This document shows, in pieces, positions 17,601 through 30,935 of a DNA stretch of 64,000 nt. Both the position numbers and the translations under genes were made by a program. This stretch comes from Aphrocallistes beatrix (Eukaryota; Porifera; Hexactinellida; Sceptrulophora; Aphrocallistidae). Position 1 is the stretch's first letter. Every line of letters begins with the position of its first letter. The notes below the pieces were generated by a model. It ran no database searches and was not told where the DNA came from. It saw only the letters and a program-made list of their open reading frames with translations. Location of the stretch: positions 744,001 through 808,000 of the forward strand of contig OY725504.1 in assembly GCA_963281255.1 (NCBI GenBank). The letters run 5' to 3'.

Positions 17601-20600
17601 TTATTTTAGGTATAAATCTAATTCACATTTCCATTCGAGATTTCGTATGTCCTGCTCTACATATGAATAATTTGCTAATGGGGATTTTAACATATCTCTA
17701 CGAAAAATATTTATTATAAATTTGATCATCGTCTGCTTTGTAGCAAATTTTAATTTACCCCAAATAAAGCATTTAAACACTGCAAAATATTTCTTCCAAC
17801 GCAGTACTTAGCACAATACATCCACACGTGCAATCACTGAAAAGAGTATGTTAATCATGGATAAAATTAGTAATTTTCTACTAATCAGTGAATACCTTTT
17901 GGAATATGTCAGAATTTCAGCGAATTTGTTTAAACAAACTATTTTCTAACAAAAGATAGTGTAACCTCAGGTCAAGCCGGGATGTACTCGTCTGGTGATA
18001 AACTCTCTGATTTATAATGTAACAATTTGTAACACATTGGAACAACTTTGAACTCTTTAAAATATGTAGGACAAAAAAGGAAGACTATCGTAAACACACA
18101 AAGGCGGTTTATTACAGATTTATTCGCAGCAACGCAATGCATCGTGCTCCTTTGTCTAAAAAATCCATCGAAGCTATCAAGAATGCAATGAATCATAATG
18201 GAAGCCTACAGACGGCAATGGATACTGCTCAGGACGAATCCTTCAAGATACTACAGGTAATTTAATTTCTATTCCACACACGGACAGAAGGTATTGCATT
18301 AATTAGCCACTCACACAGACCGTATGCATTAATTATTATTATTTGGTATCTTGGTGCTTGCCATTTCCATCCACGGAGAGCACAAAGTGAGAAACTTGTA
18401 AATTAGACACCAAACGTCTGTAAATAACTGCTTCACAATCTGTATTAATTAAAATTACATTACAAAAGTTACCCAGAAGAGTAATAATTATTGATAATTA
18501 TGTAGCAAGAAGTATTTCCACAATTCAAAGCTTCTTCGTACTATCAATCTCTCTTGAAGAATACCATCTTCCTGAACCTATGCTCCGTCCCACCTCCACC
18601 ACCCTCTTCTGCCTGCTCCAGCGTCGTGTCCACACAGAGTAGTGCCTACACGAAGCTCTCCAATGGCAGCTCTACTGGCTCGGAAAAGTCGAACAGGTCA
18701 GTTTGTTATTTTGATTCAGTTTAACTTAATGCAAGATGTACTCTGTGGTGTCTTCCATTGCATTTGTTGATTTTTTAAATCTCTCAATCACAGAGGATTA
18801 AATATGAATGGGATTCTTATCCGTTGTTCCGAATAATAAACGGTATTTATTTGCGATTTTTATTCTCAATTGTCAAATACTCCCCTCAAGAAAAGTACAC
18901 GACTGTTCCAAGATATAAAACTAACTGAATTAACTTCAAGATTCGTTGGTGACGCGTTCACTATTATTCGGTTGATAATTTGATTTTTTCCCAACAGCTT
19001 TGTCTACCTAAACTATTACGAGAACATTAGAATTTAGGATTTATTTAATCTATTTACTCTTCATTACTTAGATGTCACATCAGAATTATATATTCAGATT
19101 TCTCATTGTGTTTAATCGTCTTTGGGTTATTAATAGATGCATGTTTAATCCGACAGCTTATTCACAAACCGACAAATTGTAGTTGTAGCAAAATTTGTCA
19201 TTATTCTTCTATTGCACCAACGGTAGAGCATCTTAGTACCAATAACGTTGATGGGTAATATTTGAAGATAATGAATCGCTGTATAATTAATCCATTAGAG
19301 CTCGGTCAATACATACTCCGAGCGAATCCGACTTAACTTAACGGAACGAAAGTGTTCCCTTAAACATCTCATTGTAATGTGAAATAATAAAAACATGGCA
19401 CTTCTATTCTATCAAGCTAACTGAGCTAGCGTTCCCTTAGCATTTTCTTGTATTTGTAAACGTTATTCCGGAACAAATAAACTAAATGAACTAGTTGAGG
19501 AAGAAATATACAACATGTATCATTAACTCTGTTAGAAATTGCAAAGATATGACAAAACACAAATACATCTATCAATTAGTAACATTTGAAACAATATTTA
19601 ATTGACTATCAAGATATCTAATCATTAACTCGTTATAAAATTGAAGGAAAAGTTTCCAATACTGAGTAGTCCCAACCTCGATTTCATCTTTTGTACAAAC
19701 GATACACGATTACACTAGCATTCAAAGATTGAGTGAATTCTTGCTAGAGATTCTTAGGATCTGTCTAGGACTTCAAATTCTTCACTGTATTGAACTACTG
19801 ATTTCTTTAAACTCCTTTGCTGATAAATGTTTGAAACCCTTGAAATATGGAAAAACATAAATCGCAACAGTTATCAAAACTTGTGTGTGTTTAAGCGTAT
19901 GATAGCAATAACTGTTCTCAGTCTTTCAAGTTATTTATATCTCTAAGGCTATTTACTCGGAAATTTTTGCACCTGCAAAAGCTTCGCGCTTTAAGCGGCA
20001 TTCAATAGAAATGGTTTTATATCACCCCCACTAATTGACCGAGATATTTCCAAATTTAGTTATTCTTTTAGACACACTACACTAAGAATATTGAATTATT
20101 TAATATAAATGAATACTGTGTGTGGGGGGGGGGAAGCAGGGTCAAATGGGTGTACCTTAAGGCATGACAGAATATTTGTATAATTATATTAGACATCACC
20201 TCATTACCAGAGAATTTACCAATTTGCATTTTTTACATTTTATACTTTTATTTTGGGTAATTTATTTTACACCGACTAATTGTGTAACTTTGATGCAGTT
20301 CAATGCATATTAACTCGTCTCGTCGCTTATTAAATCATTCCATTACTTGCAATGCGTGATTCGACACAGCACATCTTCCAACGCTTCGATTATTGCACAT
20401 AATTTACTAATAATTACAGACACTGTTAAACAATGTAATAACCTGAAACGTTTAATTCTTTGATCTCTGCAAAATCAACTTTGTGTATCCAGTTTTTATA
20501 TTAAATAATGATTCTTTCACAGGCATGATGTCTCTACTAAAGATAGTCAGTTCCGAGCCCTCTACTCACGAACTAAGGTAGGGAGGATTCTAGCTTAAAA

Positions 20601-23600
20601 CGATAAATAGCAATCGAAGTTAGTTGTGCGGATTTATGAATTATTTTGATAGCGCTACCCAGAAATTACACAACCCTCTCAATTGGCGAATCGACTAATT
20701 TCTGAAATTGACAGAGAGATTCAGAATAGACTCAGATTGACTAACGAGATCCAGGATACTCTAAGGAAAGAAGGGAGCTCTGAAGAGGATATAAATGTGA
20801 GTTTTAGACAAGTTTATTTCATATGATTCATTCCCCAATCGCTTGATCACAGATGGTAAGAATTAATATAACCGAATCATACTTGCTGACATGTTATTTA
20901 ACGAAATAATATCTATAATGATCATGATTTTTTTGATTCTCTTACCGTTTGGCATCGATTGATGTGACATATCTCTCTTCTTCATAAGGTATCTATCTAA
21001 CTTATAAGCAGAAACCAGCTCTTTGAACTATACATTGCGACAATTTCAAGCTAAAGGGCTTCATTCGTTACCATTCATCAATTATTCCAATTCATCTTAA
21101 ATTGCATTCTTTCCAAACTATATCCATCATATTAATAATACTAAAGTATACGGAATTTAGTTACTGGTAAATCAACATGCATTAAAGAATGAGAAATGTA
21201 TTGCGTACATCATTACATGTTATGACATACTTACACCTAAATTAACATCAAATTAGTGAGATCGCACTGTTTGCTCGCATTTTTGTAAAATTCTTACCTA
21301 AATGGGTACGTAACGTTATTTCTTTGATCTTTACCACATCTTATTATTAAGTAAGCAATTTACGAGAGCCAAACGTAAGCCATCCTCCTTTCTTAAATTA
21401 TGTTAGGTATTCAACTAATAGGTTCTAACGAACTGATTGACATAATGGAACTGTCCAATTTTTGTTTTTTGATTGTAGTCAAACATTTCAAAAGATTTGT
21501 CCAGTTACAAACATTATTATGGCATTGATGTAGTAATTATCCAATGATAAAACACGCATATTTTAGCAACATTAATTATGAACGAAGTTGCTGAATAGAA
21601 CTCCCATGAATCCCACGAAGCAGTCTCGAGCTGTTTTATAATATATTTTTAATATAATTATTATTATTACATTTTTTTAGAATTCCGACTGGACTTCTCA
21701 CTCAATCAGTGTGAAGTACATCGATTTGAATCGAGAGCCAGAGGAGAGTAACACCAACATAAGTGAAGTGATTTCTTCCACGCCACAGTCCACAGACGCC
21801 CAAAAGCCACTGTCCCCTCCCAATGAGGCAGAGCTGAAAGCAGCGATTAGATGCGACCCAGCGTTAGACCAACTCCAGTCTACGATCCAGCAGTTCCGCG
21901 TGGACCAGCCCTCTAGCCAGTTGCGCTCCAACCTCAGACACATTCCCAAATCGTCCGCTTCTGACATCCTCCCTCGAAGTGACCTCCAATTCGAAAACCT
22001 GTAAGTAACTGTCAACTGATGAGATAAACGATTAATAGTAATTCGGAATATATTCTGAAAATAATGGATCATCCATGTTTTCAGAAAAATGAGCGAAAGA
22101 GATAGACCCTGTTTCTCATTAATATTGATAATCTCATATTTTAAACTTCGCACTCTAGTGTACATGCCACGAAAAACGGTCATATTTTCATGTAAATTGC
22201 CTTGATTTGAAGATAATTTCGATAAATAATTCTCGTCTATATATATCTACCTATCGAATGGTCACGAATCGACCAAAAATTGAAAGAAAAATGTAATTAT
22301 TAAGCTAACAAGAGAAATCCTTACACGTTTTTGTATATAAATTGCATGCGAGTTTGATTATAGATAAGAATCCACAGCAGGTGATTCCGGTAATACATCC
22401 CATTGCAACATGTATGATTTGTTCAATAATTAATTAGAATGCGTACTAAAGATTTGTCATTGAAATTAGACTCACAGAATCGCTCTATCACCTGTTTACA
22501 ACGAAATCTGTTTTCCTTTAACGCTAGACATGTACCTCAACGTATGGCTGCAATTACTTAGAATGCTATGCTAAACGATGAGAGAACTATTTAATTAATG
22601 CTCTCCTTAGGATTCGGAAGTAGAAATCCGATATCAGTTCGCATTCATTATGCGTTGAAACGAATTTCGCAGAAATATTTATTTTGAAGAACTAGGAATG
22701 CTTTTTAGCTGGAAACATTTGTTATTCTTTATCTCTCTCTCTTCTTAGACAAATCAGAAAATTCTTCCAGGGCCTAGAAGCTCATGAAAACCAACCGAGT
22801 CGTAATAAGAATGCGTACGACGCTGCTCTACAGATTATACAGAATGCGAACTCACAGAAAAGTAAGTGCTAAAACCTAGTACGTATGTGTGAACCCTGAG
22901 ACAATGTTACCGTTTAACTGATCCCTATCAATTAGTGGAAGAAGACACGACTATAAACTGGACAGAAAGAAAGAACCAGCGTCGAAATCGCCGCCATTCT
23001 TTCCACCGCAGCACCAACCACCGAGGTTGCATGAGTGATACCGGATCAATGGATGGGGACACCGCCTCAGTCGCATCCCTGCCTCTCCGCATCTCGACAC
23101 GCCCCTACCACTACCCTAACAGACACGGGTCCGATGCTATGGACAGCGTCTCCCACTACGGGACTCTACCGAGAAAGGGGAACACTCACCCCTCAGAACT
23201 CCAGGTGTTCTACCGGGTGGGGGAGAACTCAGACCGGAACCTATTCACACGGGTGCAGCAGACACCTGGATCTCCATTCACACTGAAGGACTTTATCCAC
23301 AAAGTTTTCAAGAGGATGGGACAATTCAGGTGAGAATCTTATTAATATATTTTATAGCGATAGACGGATTCATAAAAAATCTTTATCAGAGAGCTATCGC
23401 ATTACATTGAATAACTTCATTTGAAGAAATTCTATTTGGCCTTAGTGGAGATACACTGATGTAAGAGCTAAAGTGTTATATATCTTCTACAAAGCATCCA
23501 TAAATAAGCTGGACTGAATAGCATTCATTCGCAAAACACGATACATTGGGTCTGCTTATCCCTACTAAAGATAAGGACAGCTGGAGGATGTCACTATTCC

Positions 23601-24260
23601 ATTCAAATCTTGTTGTAGTAAACATTCCCAATATATAACAACTATTCTTAAGTTGCTGATATCAGAAACCTTTTTTGCCCTTAGAGAGTTTTGAATAACT
23701 GTGTTGACCTTGCCTTTTGATCAATAGCTGATAATATTAGCTTTGAACTCGATTCGTTCATATATTTTCACAGGTTTAATGTGTATAAAAAGCTCAGTTC
23801 TCATCTTAAAAGTAATGGTTTGATCTCTTTGGTTGATATCTAAAGTCTTGATTAAAATATGTAAAAATTGCATTCCAATTAATTTACATATAAATAAGAT
23901 TATGTGTCATGGATAGGAATGGTCCGTAGAACTCTACCAAGCACAAATGTCCAAATAGAATTCATGCTTTTCATACCAATAATTCTTCTTTGATCAATTA
24001 ACCATTACTGAGAGATACGGTATAGTCACTAACTTAAAATTAACATTTTGAATATTTTACACTTGTTTTAATAAATTAAAGAGAATTTACAATTCTGATA
24101 GACATAGAATTATCATTGGAACTTTTGTAGATATTACTTCAAATCCTGGAGCCAAGACTTAAACGAGTTCGTGTGGGAAGAGATCAGTCTCGAAGACTTC
24201 CCAGTACCTTTATACAATGGGAAAATAATGGCACTAATCGTACCTCAATCTTCATCTTAA
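14622..24260 (+). CDS. AXIN1: Axin, Wnt/beta-catenin destruction-complex scaffold
   Basis: Predicted 624 residues from exons 14622-14689, 16365-16637, 18070-18256, 18506-18696, 20523-20577, 20653-20796, 21681-22000, 22749-22861, 22936-23329 and 24131-24260, all phase-compatible. Axin holds APC, GSK3, CK1 and beta-catenin together and polymerises through its DIX domain. An RGS domain (residues about 70-197) contains DFWLACEALSK and the EVFPQF block. Residues 259-306 form a helix (SQLANRLISEIDREIQNRL) placed and patterned like the GSK3-binding helix. Residues about 365-380 (DPALDQLQSTIQQFRV) resemble the beta-catenin helix. A DIX domain (about 538-620) has FYRVG, RYYFKSW and the acidic WEEISLED block. 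RGS followed by DIX is diagnostic of axin. The first exon is inferred from a fitting donor and phase and is the least certain part. Confidence 0.88.
20653..20796 (+). other. Axin exon 6, candidate GSK3-binding helix
   Basis: This 48-residue exon encodes PSQLANRLISEIDREI and a charged helical continuation. It lies between the RGS and DIX domains, as the GSK3-binding segment does in vertebrate axin (there PQKFAEELIHRLE). The pattern of leucine, isoleucine and acidic residues matches. Function is inferred from position and pattern only. Confidence 0.6.
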
Positions 24261-26931
24261 CTCGCGCTTTTTCACCACACACACAAAGGCCCTAGCACAT
24301 TAATCCTCGTTGATATTAGTAGTGTTCCATATTGTTTTATTTCCACAATGAGAAATGTTGTTTGTTGTATTTTGAATGTATTTTTAAACAATTCCTTACT
24401 TTTCAAGATTAGATTGCTTTTGTAGTTAATGTTAATATTAAAACGAATGCTACAATGTCAATGGTAGTACAATTGGAGGGATAATTGGATACATTCCACT
24501 CGCATTAGGGTGGTCTATGGCCATTAGCTAGAAAAAATTATTTTATTCCGAGTATTCGTATTATGCAAATTGCAAATATACAAAACTATGTATATAATGT
24601 ATAACTTATGCTCAAAGATTGATAGAGTCTATGTCAGATATTAGAATCCTTCAAAATGACCGTTTTGCATCAAATATGTTTCCAATGTTAATTGTAAACT
24701 TTATTATGATTATTAATGGCAGAAACATAGACAAAAATACTACGATCTAGAAGTTGTAGGTTTTCCCGTGCTCCGTCATTTGGCAGTAGTTATGTTGAAC
24801 TAACTTGTAATAAAAGGCAGGTATTAGCCCAATAGAATGATTCAAAGGACTTAGCTTGGGACACTCGGGATGGTTGGTATGTATGTTCGTTTGCATTACA
24901 CATGTAACAGCAGCGAACCGTTGCAAACATAATCCCAACACAATAGAAGAAACCTGAGTACTATCAATGCATACACGTTATTCGTTCTTATGATGCGAAG
25001 TTAACTTGGAACAGTGTTACATAGCAAAATATCTACTGCAAGAAAAAATCGAAATCCATATAACTACTGTCCAGCATGTAGCCAGAAGGTATTGGACCAA
25101 GTTTTATTCATTTAAGCAATTTTGAAAGGTCTGAACACCTTTGTCAATAACCTTCAACAGCAATACAATCCTGAACATGTGCTAAAACTAAAACTAATCC
25201 AGAATATTATCATGTGTTTGCCAATTCCTATCCTACCCTCATGTATTCCTTATCTTCATACATATTTATTGCCAGCAACTGAAAATCAACGCTAAATTAC
25301 ATAGTAAAGGACTGTACGTATTTAGCCAAAGCACTTAAAATAACCTTAGATTTCTTGCGAATAAGGAGGTCACGTGAAGTCTTAAGATGGTGCGATCATT
25401 GATCTCCCGAGGAAAGATACTTTTCAACGATCGAACGAGGATCGTCGCTGTTATCTTTGATAAAATCGGATGTACGATCTCGATTATTTTTTAAGAAAGC
25501 TATTTCTTCTCATAATCATATTCAATTGGTAAAATACCTTAAATTGGAGAGAGGGGAGGATACACTGGAAGGGCGACTCAGGCCCAGGGACTCACGAAGT
25601 ATTCTAGCAGCGCAAGCAAGCGAGGACCTTAAGCTATGCACTTAAATAACACAAAAGATGTGCTATAATTAACAAAACGATCGGAAAATGACTGGCATCG
25701 CAATCTTCTTTTTCACGATCGACTAAGCATTCTCTGGTGTCACGTGAAATAAAACTTCAAGAAATATGAGTAATCACCAGTAGATATAGCCAATCTATTC
25801 TAAGAAAAATCAGTTTCACAATGTGGCACACTTGTAATAAAATGAATATGGAATATAATTTTAGTTTTCTTGTTAATTGAATATGGCAAACCTTGCGTTT
25901 GTGTGCTAATTGAGAAGAAACTTTAGCAGTTAGTTATAGCTAGTGAATATTAATCAATGAAGGTTATTGCAATGAACCAGCACAAGTTGCACAACTTTCT
26001 GCCCAAAAATGGAATGTTAATTGAAATATGCTAAATTGATTAATGAGTTATAGTAGTCACTTCACAAGTCAATTTTTGCATTACAATAATCCAATATTCC
26101 TGAATGATTTTCCACTTTGTATTTTCAATTTTTTTAAAACGTAGATCTTGATACGCAGTACCCCCTGAACATAAATTTCCTCTAAAAAAAAACAGATTAA
26201 TGTGAATGACAAATTAAGCGTACAAAAAAATTAAAAAATCGCCGGTGTTGGTGTACGGAGTAATATCTACTTATATTTCATAATTTCAGGTCCCATCATT
26301 TGACCTGAAATTATGAAATTATGAAATAAAGATCATTATCCAGTACACTAGCAACCAGCGATTTTTTAAATGTACGTTTTATTTGGGTGAAAGGTATACT
26401 AACCTGACATCATGGATTCTTGGTACACAGCTCCATAATACATACATTCTTATTCAATTAAAATGGCGAATTAGGAATAAAATATGATTATTTTCCCTAA
26501 CTCTGCAAAATGAAAGCGAAGTGTACTCATATGATATTCTAGTAGTGGAACTCCTGAAATCTCAATCGTCCGTACCTTTATATCTGTATATCTGCCATTA
26601 GGATTTCATTCTCTCTACACTACAGAATTTAACAAATTTTCTATTCTGAAAGCATTCCTATTATCAGATAACTCCCAAATATATAATTCTCTGCTATTTA
26701 CTATTTGGCGCCAAGTAAACGATTAATTAATAAAACCTCTCATCTTATTATGCCTAATTCCCTACTAATTCGGTATATAATTCTCTTTGAAACCATTACT
26801 GCTATTTCTTGTCTCTTCTCAAATTCTTCTAACACGGAACTATCTTTATAAATACATATCTTCACCAGTATTTTATCCGAATTCAATCAATTTAATATCA
26901 ACAACTAATTCTTCAGTTACAACTTGATTAG
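24261..26931. other. Axin-DDX6 intergenic region
   Basis: About 2.7 kb with no gene I can support. It includes the axin 3' UTR and probably the DDX6 promoter. The palindrome TCACGTGA occurs at about 25370 and 25740, a possible E-box pair. An inverted repeat lies at 26216-26378. The small ORFs at 24747 and 25457 show no known similarity. Confidence 0.4.
26216..26378. repeat. Nested inverted repeat upstream of DDX6
   Basis: An inner hairpin pairs TCATAATTTCAGGTC with GACCTGAAATTATGA. Outside it, GCGTACAAAAAAATTAAAAAATCGC pairs loosely with GCGATTTTTTAAATGTACG. The structure looks like a small foldback element. Confidence 0.6.
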
Positions 26932-27705
26932 GTGAGTTCATTATTTTCATTATTCCCATTATGACATTTCTACTTATTGTGGTATTATGCTAAATAGTTT
27001 AATCATATAAAGGTTTATACAGTAGATGCCGGATATAAGAACACCGGTTATAAGAATGCTAGATATAAGAACATTCAACTAGAAAACGGTTGGCATATAC
27101 CCCATATAATTTATGCCGGTTTTAAGAACATTATATGCAGTTCCCAACGGTGTTCTTATAACCGGCATCCACTGTATAAGTTAGTTCAACTCTGAAATAT
27201 GTGTCACTAAAGGCTTGTTTCTTTGACCGGTCGACTCACAGTCGGGATTAGCAAGGGGGTACTGTCTAATCTATATTAACAATTTTTAAAACTTGATATG
27301 AGACTTGTAAATCCATGTCCTTATCAGAAATTGTTTAAATCATCCAAATGCAAATATGATTAGAAAGCTGAACCCTATCATTCGGAGAATTTGGCGAGAT
27401 ATGATGATAACTTTTTACATAACTTATTATACATTACTTGTTACATAGTTGAATTTTTGGAGCATTTAATTATGCAATATTTTAGCATGGTAACGAAATG
27501 TTGCTTTGTACCATGTTCTACGCAACAGCCAGAATTACCAACTCGAAACATATTTCAAAGCATAATTAGAATCATATTGCATAATTAGAATCATATTATG
27601 CCATAGCCCACCGATCTAATTGTCCATTGTTCCTTAACATTTGACTATTATAGAACAACGTGTACTTGAATAATGTAACCTTACCGCATCTGTTTATTTC
27701 AACAG
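26932..27705 (+). other. Probable 5'-UTR intron of DDX6
   Basis: A good donor (TTAG|GTGAGT) lies at 26931/26932. A good acceptor (TTTCAACAG) ends at 27705, twelve bases before the DDX6 start codon. If real, the otherwise intronless coding region is preceded by one spliced leader exon. The intron contains the MITE at 27020-27175. No transcript is visible to confirm it. Confidence 0.4.
27020..27175. mobile_element. pogo-like MITE upstream of DDX6
   Basis: Begins CAGTAGATGCCGG and ends CCGGCATCCACTG, with TA on both flanks. Internal GTTCTTATAACCGG and CCGGTTATAAGAA are inverted, so the whole unit folds back. No coding content. Confidence 0.75.
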
Positions 27706-27717
27706 AGATATTCTAGC

Positions 27718-29187
27718 ATGACAGCCATAGTAGAGGCACCTATAAACATGGTCCCACACTCTAACGGCGAAACTCTCCTACACAAATCGTGGAAAGAGGG
27801 CCTTTCACGTCCAAACAAAGACACGCGTGTACGCACTGAGGATGTTACCTTGACTAAAGGCCACGAGTTCGAGGATTATAAACTGCGTCGTGACCTCCTG
27901 ATGGGGATCTACGAGATGGGGTTCGAGTTCCCCTCTCCTGTCCAGGAGGAAAGTATTCCGGCCGTGTTGCAGGGGAAAGACGTGTTGGCTAGAGCAAAGA
28001 ACGGAACCGGGAAAACTGCTGCCTACCTGGTTCCACTGCTGGAGAAGGTGAATCCCATGCGACAGGTCATCCAGTCCATCGTGATCGTCCCCACGCGTGA
28101 GCTAGCCATGCAAACTTCCAACATTGCGAAATCTCTCAGCAAACATTCCGACATTCGCGTAGTCGTGGTGACAGGTGGCACCATCCTGCGCGAGGACATC
28201 CTACGTCTCGAGGGCGTGGTGCACGTAGTTATCGGGACGCCTGGTCGGCTCTTCGATCTGATCCGTAAGGGCGTCGCTTGCATGGAACACTGTAAGATGA
28301 TGGTAATGGATGAAGCAGACAAATTGCTTTCGATGGACATAAATCACTGTCTCACTCAGATAATCTCGTTTCTACCTCATAACAGACAGATCTTGCTGTT
28401 CTCTGCTACCTTTCCACTCTCAGTTAAGGCCTTCTCAGATAGATACATGGTGAACTCGCATGAAGTGAATCTAATGAACGAGCTCACTCTCAAAGGAGTG
28501 ACTCAGTACTATGCATATCTGGAAGAGAGGCAGAAAGTACACTGTCTCAATACACTATTCAAAAAGTTGCAGATTACCCAGAGTGTTATCTTCTGTAGCT
28601 CTAGAAACCGGGTTGAGCTGCTATCCCGTAAGATATCTGAACTGGGTTACTCATGTTTCTATATTCACTCGGGCATGCACCAGTCCTACAGAAATAAAGT
28701 GTTCCATGACTTCCGTAAGGGGAACTGCCGGCACCTCGTATCTACCGACCTGTTCACGCGAGGAATTGATGTGCAGTCAGTAAATGTGGTTATTAATTTT
28801 GATTTTCCATCCGTGGCAGAGACGTATTTGCATAGGATCGGACGCACTGGCCGCTTCGGGCATTTGGGCCTAGCAATCAACCTGATCACTGACAAAGATA
28901 CTGATAATCTGTTTAAGATAGAGGCAGAACTTTGTACACGGATCCTAGCTATTCCTGGAGAAATCGACAAACGAATTTACGTTAGTGAATTCCAACATAT
29001 GGAAGAGGTTTCCGTGTCTGAACACCCATGTGCTAAACCTGCGAAAATTGACACTACAGATGAAAAGAATTCAGGTAAAGAAATGCCTGATCCTCCCACG
29101 ACAAAGTTGATAGAGTCCACTGAAAAAGTCCTCGATACGAAAGACACCATCCAGCCATCAACTGAGAAAACCAGCGAACCAAAGTAA
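27718..29187 (+). CDS. DDX6: DDX6/Me31B/Dhh1-type DEAD-box RNA helicase
   Basis: An intact 489-residue ATP-dependent RNA helicase in one exon. DDX6 proteins act in the cytoplasm in P-bodies and repress or help decap mRNA together with CNOT1, 4E-T, EDC3 and PATL1. The Q motif ([10 protein letters not shown]), Walker A (AKNGTGKT), [16 protein letters not shown] box (VMDEADKLL), SAT (LFSATFPLS), the RNA-binding [10 protein letters not shown] and the [10 protein letters not shown] arginine fingers are all present. The family blocks [39 protein letters not shown] and FHDFRKG identify DDX6 rather than another DEAD-box clade. After the RecA2 core there is a 70-residue Thr/Lys/Glu-rich tail with no family equivalent that I recognise. 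The N-terminus is short, without the Gln-rich stretch of vertebrates. Confidence 0.97.
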   Translation: MTAIVEAPINMVPHSNGETLLHKSWKEGLSRPNKDTRVRTEDVTLTKGHEFEDYKLRRDLLMGIYEMGFEFPSPVQEESIPAVLQGKDVLARAKNGTGKTAAYLVPLLEKVNPMRQVIQSIVIVPTRELAMQTSNIAKSLSKHSDIRVVVVTGGTILREDILRLEGVVHVVIGTPGRLFDLIRKGVACMEHCKMMVMDEADKLLSMDINHCLTQIISFLPHNRQILLFSATFPLSVKAFSDRYMVNSHEVNLMNELTLKGVTQYYAYLEERQKVHCLNTLFKKLQITQSVIFCSSRNRVELLSRKISELGYSCFYIHSGMHQSYRNKVFHDFRKGNCRHLVSTDLFTRGIDVQSVNVVINFDFPSVAETYLHRIGRTGRFGHLGLAINLITDKDTDNLFKIEAELCTRILAIPGEIDKRIYVSEFQHMEEVSVSEHPCAKPAKIDTTDEKNSGKEMPDPPTTKLIESTEKVLDTKDTIQPSTEKTSEPK

Positions 29188-30935
29188 CATACCACCATCT
29201 CTTCTTAGCGTAGCTTAACGTAACCGAATCACTTAGAACTATTGTGTGCATTCTCCTTCGTACTCCTCAACATTCACATGGGTTTATTCGCAAGAAAATT
29301 CTATATTTAGATAGCTGGTAGGGTGATTTTGTGTTTCTGTGTGTATTTTTGATTGATTGGTTTATTTCTTTGCTTTATCATTGCAGCTACTTGCTAAGTA
29401 CTCATGTTGTATTGATCTCCTGAAGTCATCAATTAATTAATACAAGCGCGCTTCGCACTTGCTTAGCAAGGCTAGTGAACACAAAGTGTTCACAGGGTCG
29501 CCTGGGGTCAACAAATTCAGAAGTCCCTACGGGTGCCAAATATTGATTACTTTCATTAATCCATTAAAAATTTGCTTATTTTATGAATCTACTGTAAACA
29601 AAAAATATAAAAATATAAGATCGGAAATACGATATTTGCAATCTACACCTTTAATAGAAACATGCCAATAGTTGAGAGCTAGTTTCTACTACATTTAAAG
29701 ATTTGTTTACTTTATGTATCCATTGTAAAAAAAAGTAAACAAATAGTTAAACATATTGATTTGAAAATATGATATTCGAAAGCTACATGTAAGCCGTTAG
29801 AAGCTAGTCAAAAAACCCATGTCAACAGTTTAAAGCTAGTTTCTAACCTATTTTTTGAGATTTGTTTACTTTTTGTATCTGTGTAAAGAAAAATAAATCA
29901 ATAATTTATCATATAGATACGAATTTTCGATATTCGAAAATTCGAAATCTACACTCCTAAAATCCCATGTCAACCGTTGGAAGCTAATCTCTAGCATTTT
30001 TACAAAATTCGTTTAATGATGTGAAAATATGCACATAACCTTTTTATTGGTACAAGCGGGCTTCGCTTGCTTGCGCTGCGCGGCTGGCGGACACTTTGTG
30101 GGCGCCTAGGCTCATTGGTTAATTATATGGTAGAAAACATCTCTAGATACGTTTGTCTTACTGTTATACTCGATATCGCCCGAAAAATCACCAAATTTGT
30201 CAATTTAAAAATTTTTTTTGATCGTAATGATGACGTCATAACATAGTAATGAATAATCATTTTTTGCTGAGAGTTGTATCATATATGAGATATATTTATA
30301 TACACATTCTATTAAAATTTCAGCCTTCCAACACCTGAAATGGCTGAGTTATAGTCGAAAAACTGAAATTTATAATTATAAAAAAGGTGACAATGGCGTC
30401 ATAATTCCATGATGAGTCGACATTTTCGTATGAGCTCAGAACTTAGTGGAGCCATAGCCAAAGGACTCCCACATGCCAAAAATCAGCTTTCTGTGCCTGG
30501 CAGTTTCTTCAATCAATTCGTTACTAGAGTGTGTCAAAAAATTAAAAAGTTTGAATCTTTAGATGATTACCCTTCAAATAGTAGTAGTTTACTTTGATCA
30601 CCAAATGTTCACCATAAAAAATCAAGCAATTTGGAGATGATTAGTTGTCGCGCAAGGTAGGCTTCTCCAAGTTCAGATTTATAATGGGATTTGTCCGGTT
30701 TAGGGATAAAATTGCAAAAAAGTACTTCTGATATAAGCAATGGATCTAACAACCTTGTATTGAGATATTTGGATATGGTTTTATACCAGCCAATAATACA
30801 TTTTGATGGGCTAAAATCTACCGGTTCGGAGATTTTAGCCCATCAAAATGTAATTTATTATTATACAATTATTTCACAATGATTATAAAATTTATACAAG
30901 TATTATTATTATTTAATTATTATTTAATTATTACA
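29188..30935. repeat. Dispersed composite repeats downstream of DDX6
   Basis: A GC-rich head (ACAAGCGCGCTTCGC, 29443 onward) starts this block and a second copy of the head lies at 30052-30110. Between them are three divergent copies of a unit of about 125 bases containing TTTGTTTACTTTATGTATC, GATATTCG and CATGTCAACCGTTGGAAGC. From 30120 to 30930 the DNA is AT-rich, with a hairpin at 30793-30860. No gene is supported. The 62-codon frame at 30409 has no similarity I recognise. Confidence 0.65.
30793..30860. repeat. Short hairpin
   Basis: ACATTTTGATGGGCTAAAAT and ATTTTAGCCCATCAAAATGT are perfect inverted copies around a loop of about 15 bases. It lies in repeat-rich intergenic DNA between DDX6 and ABCF3. 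Confidence 0.7.

Noticed and set aside
21698-22183. 161-codon minus-strand frame
   Set aside because: It is antisense to axin exon 7 and runs into an intron without splice sites.
23035-23286. Plus-strand frame overlapping axin exon 9
   Set aside because: Out-of-frame shadow of the axin coding exon.
25457-25645. 62-codon frame near GC-richer DNA upstream of DDX6
   Set aside because: No similarity, no splice context, and flanked by stops. Kept as noncoding.
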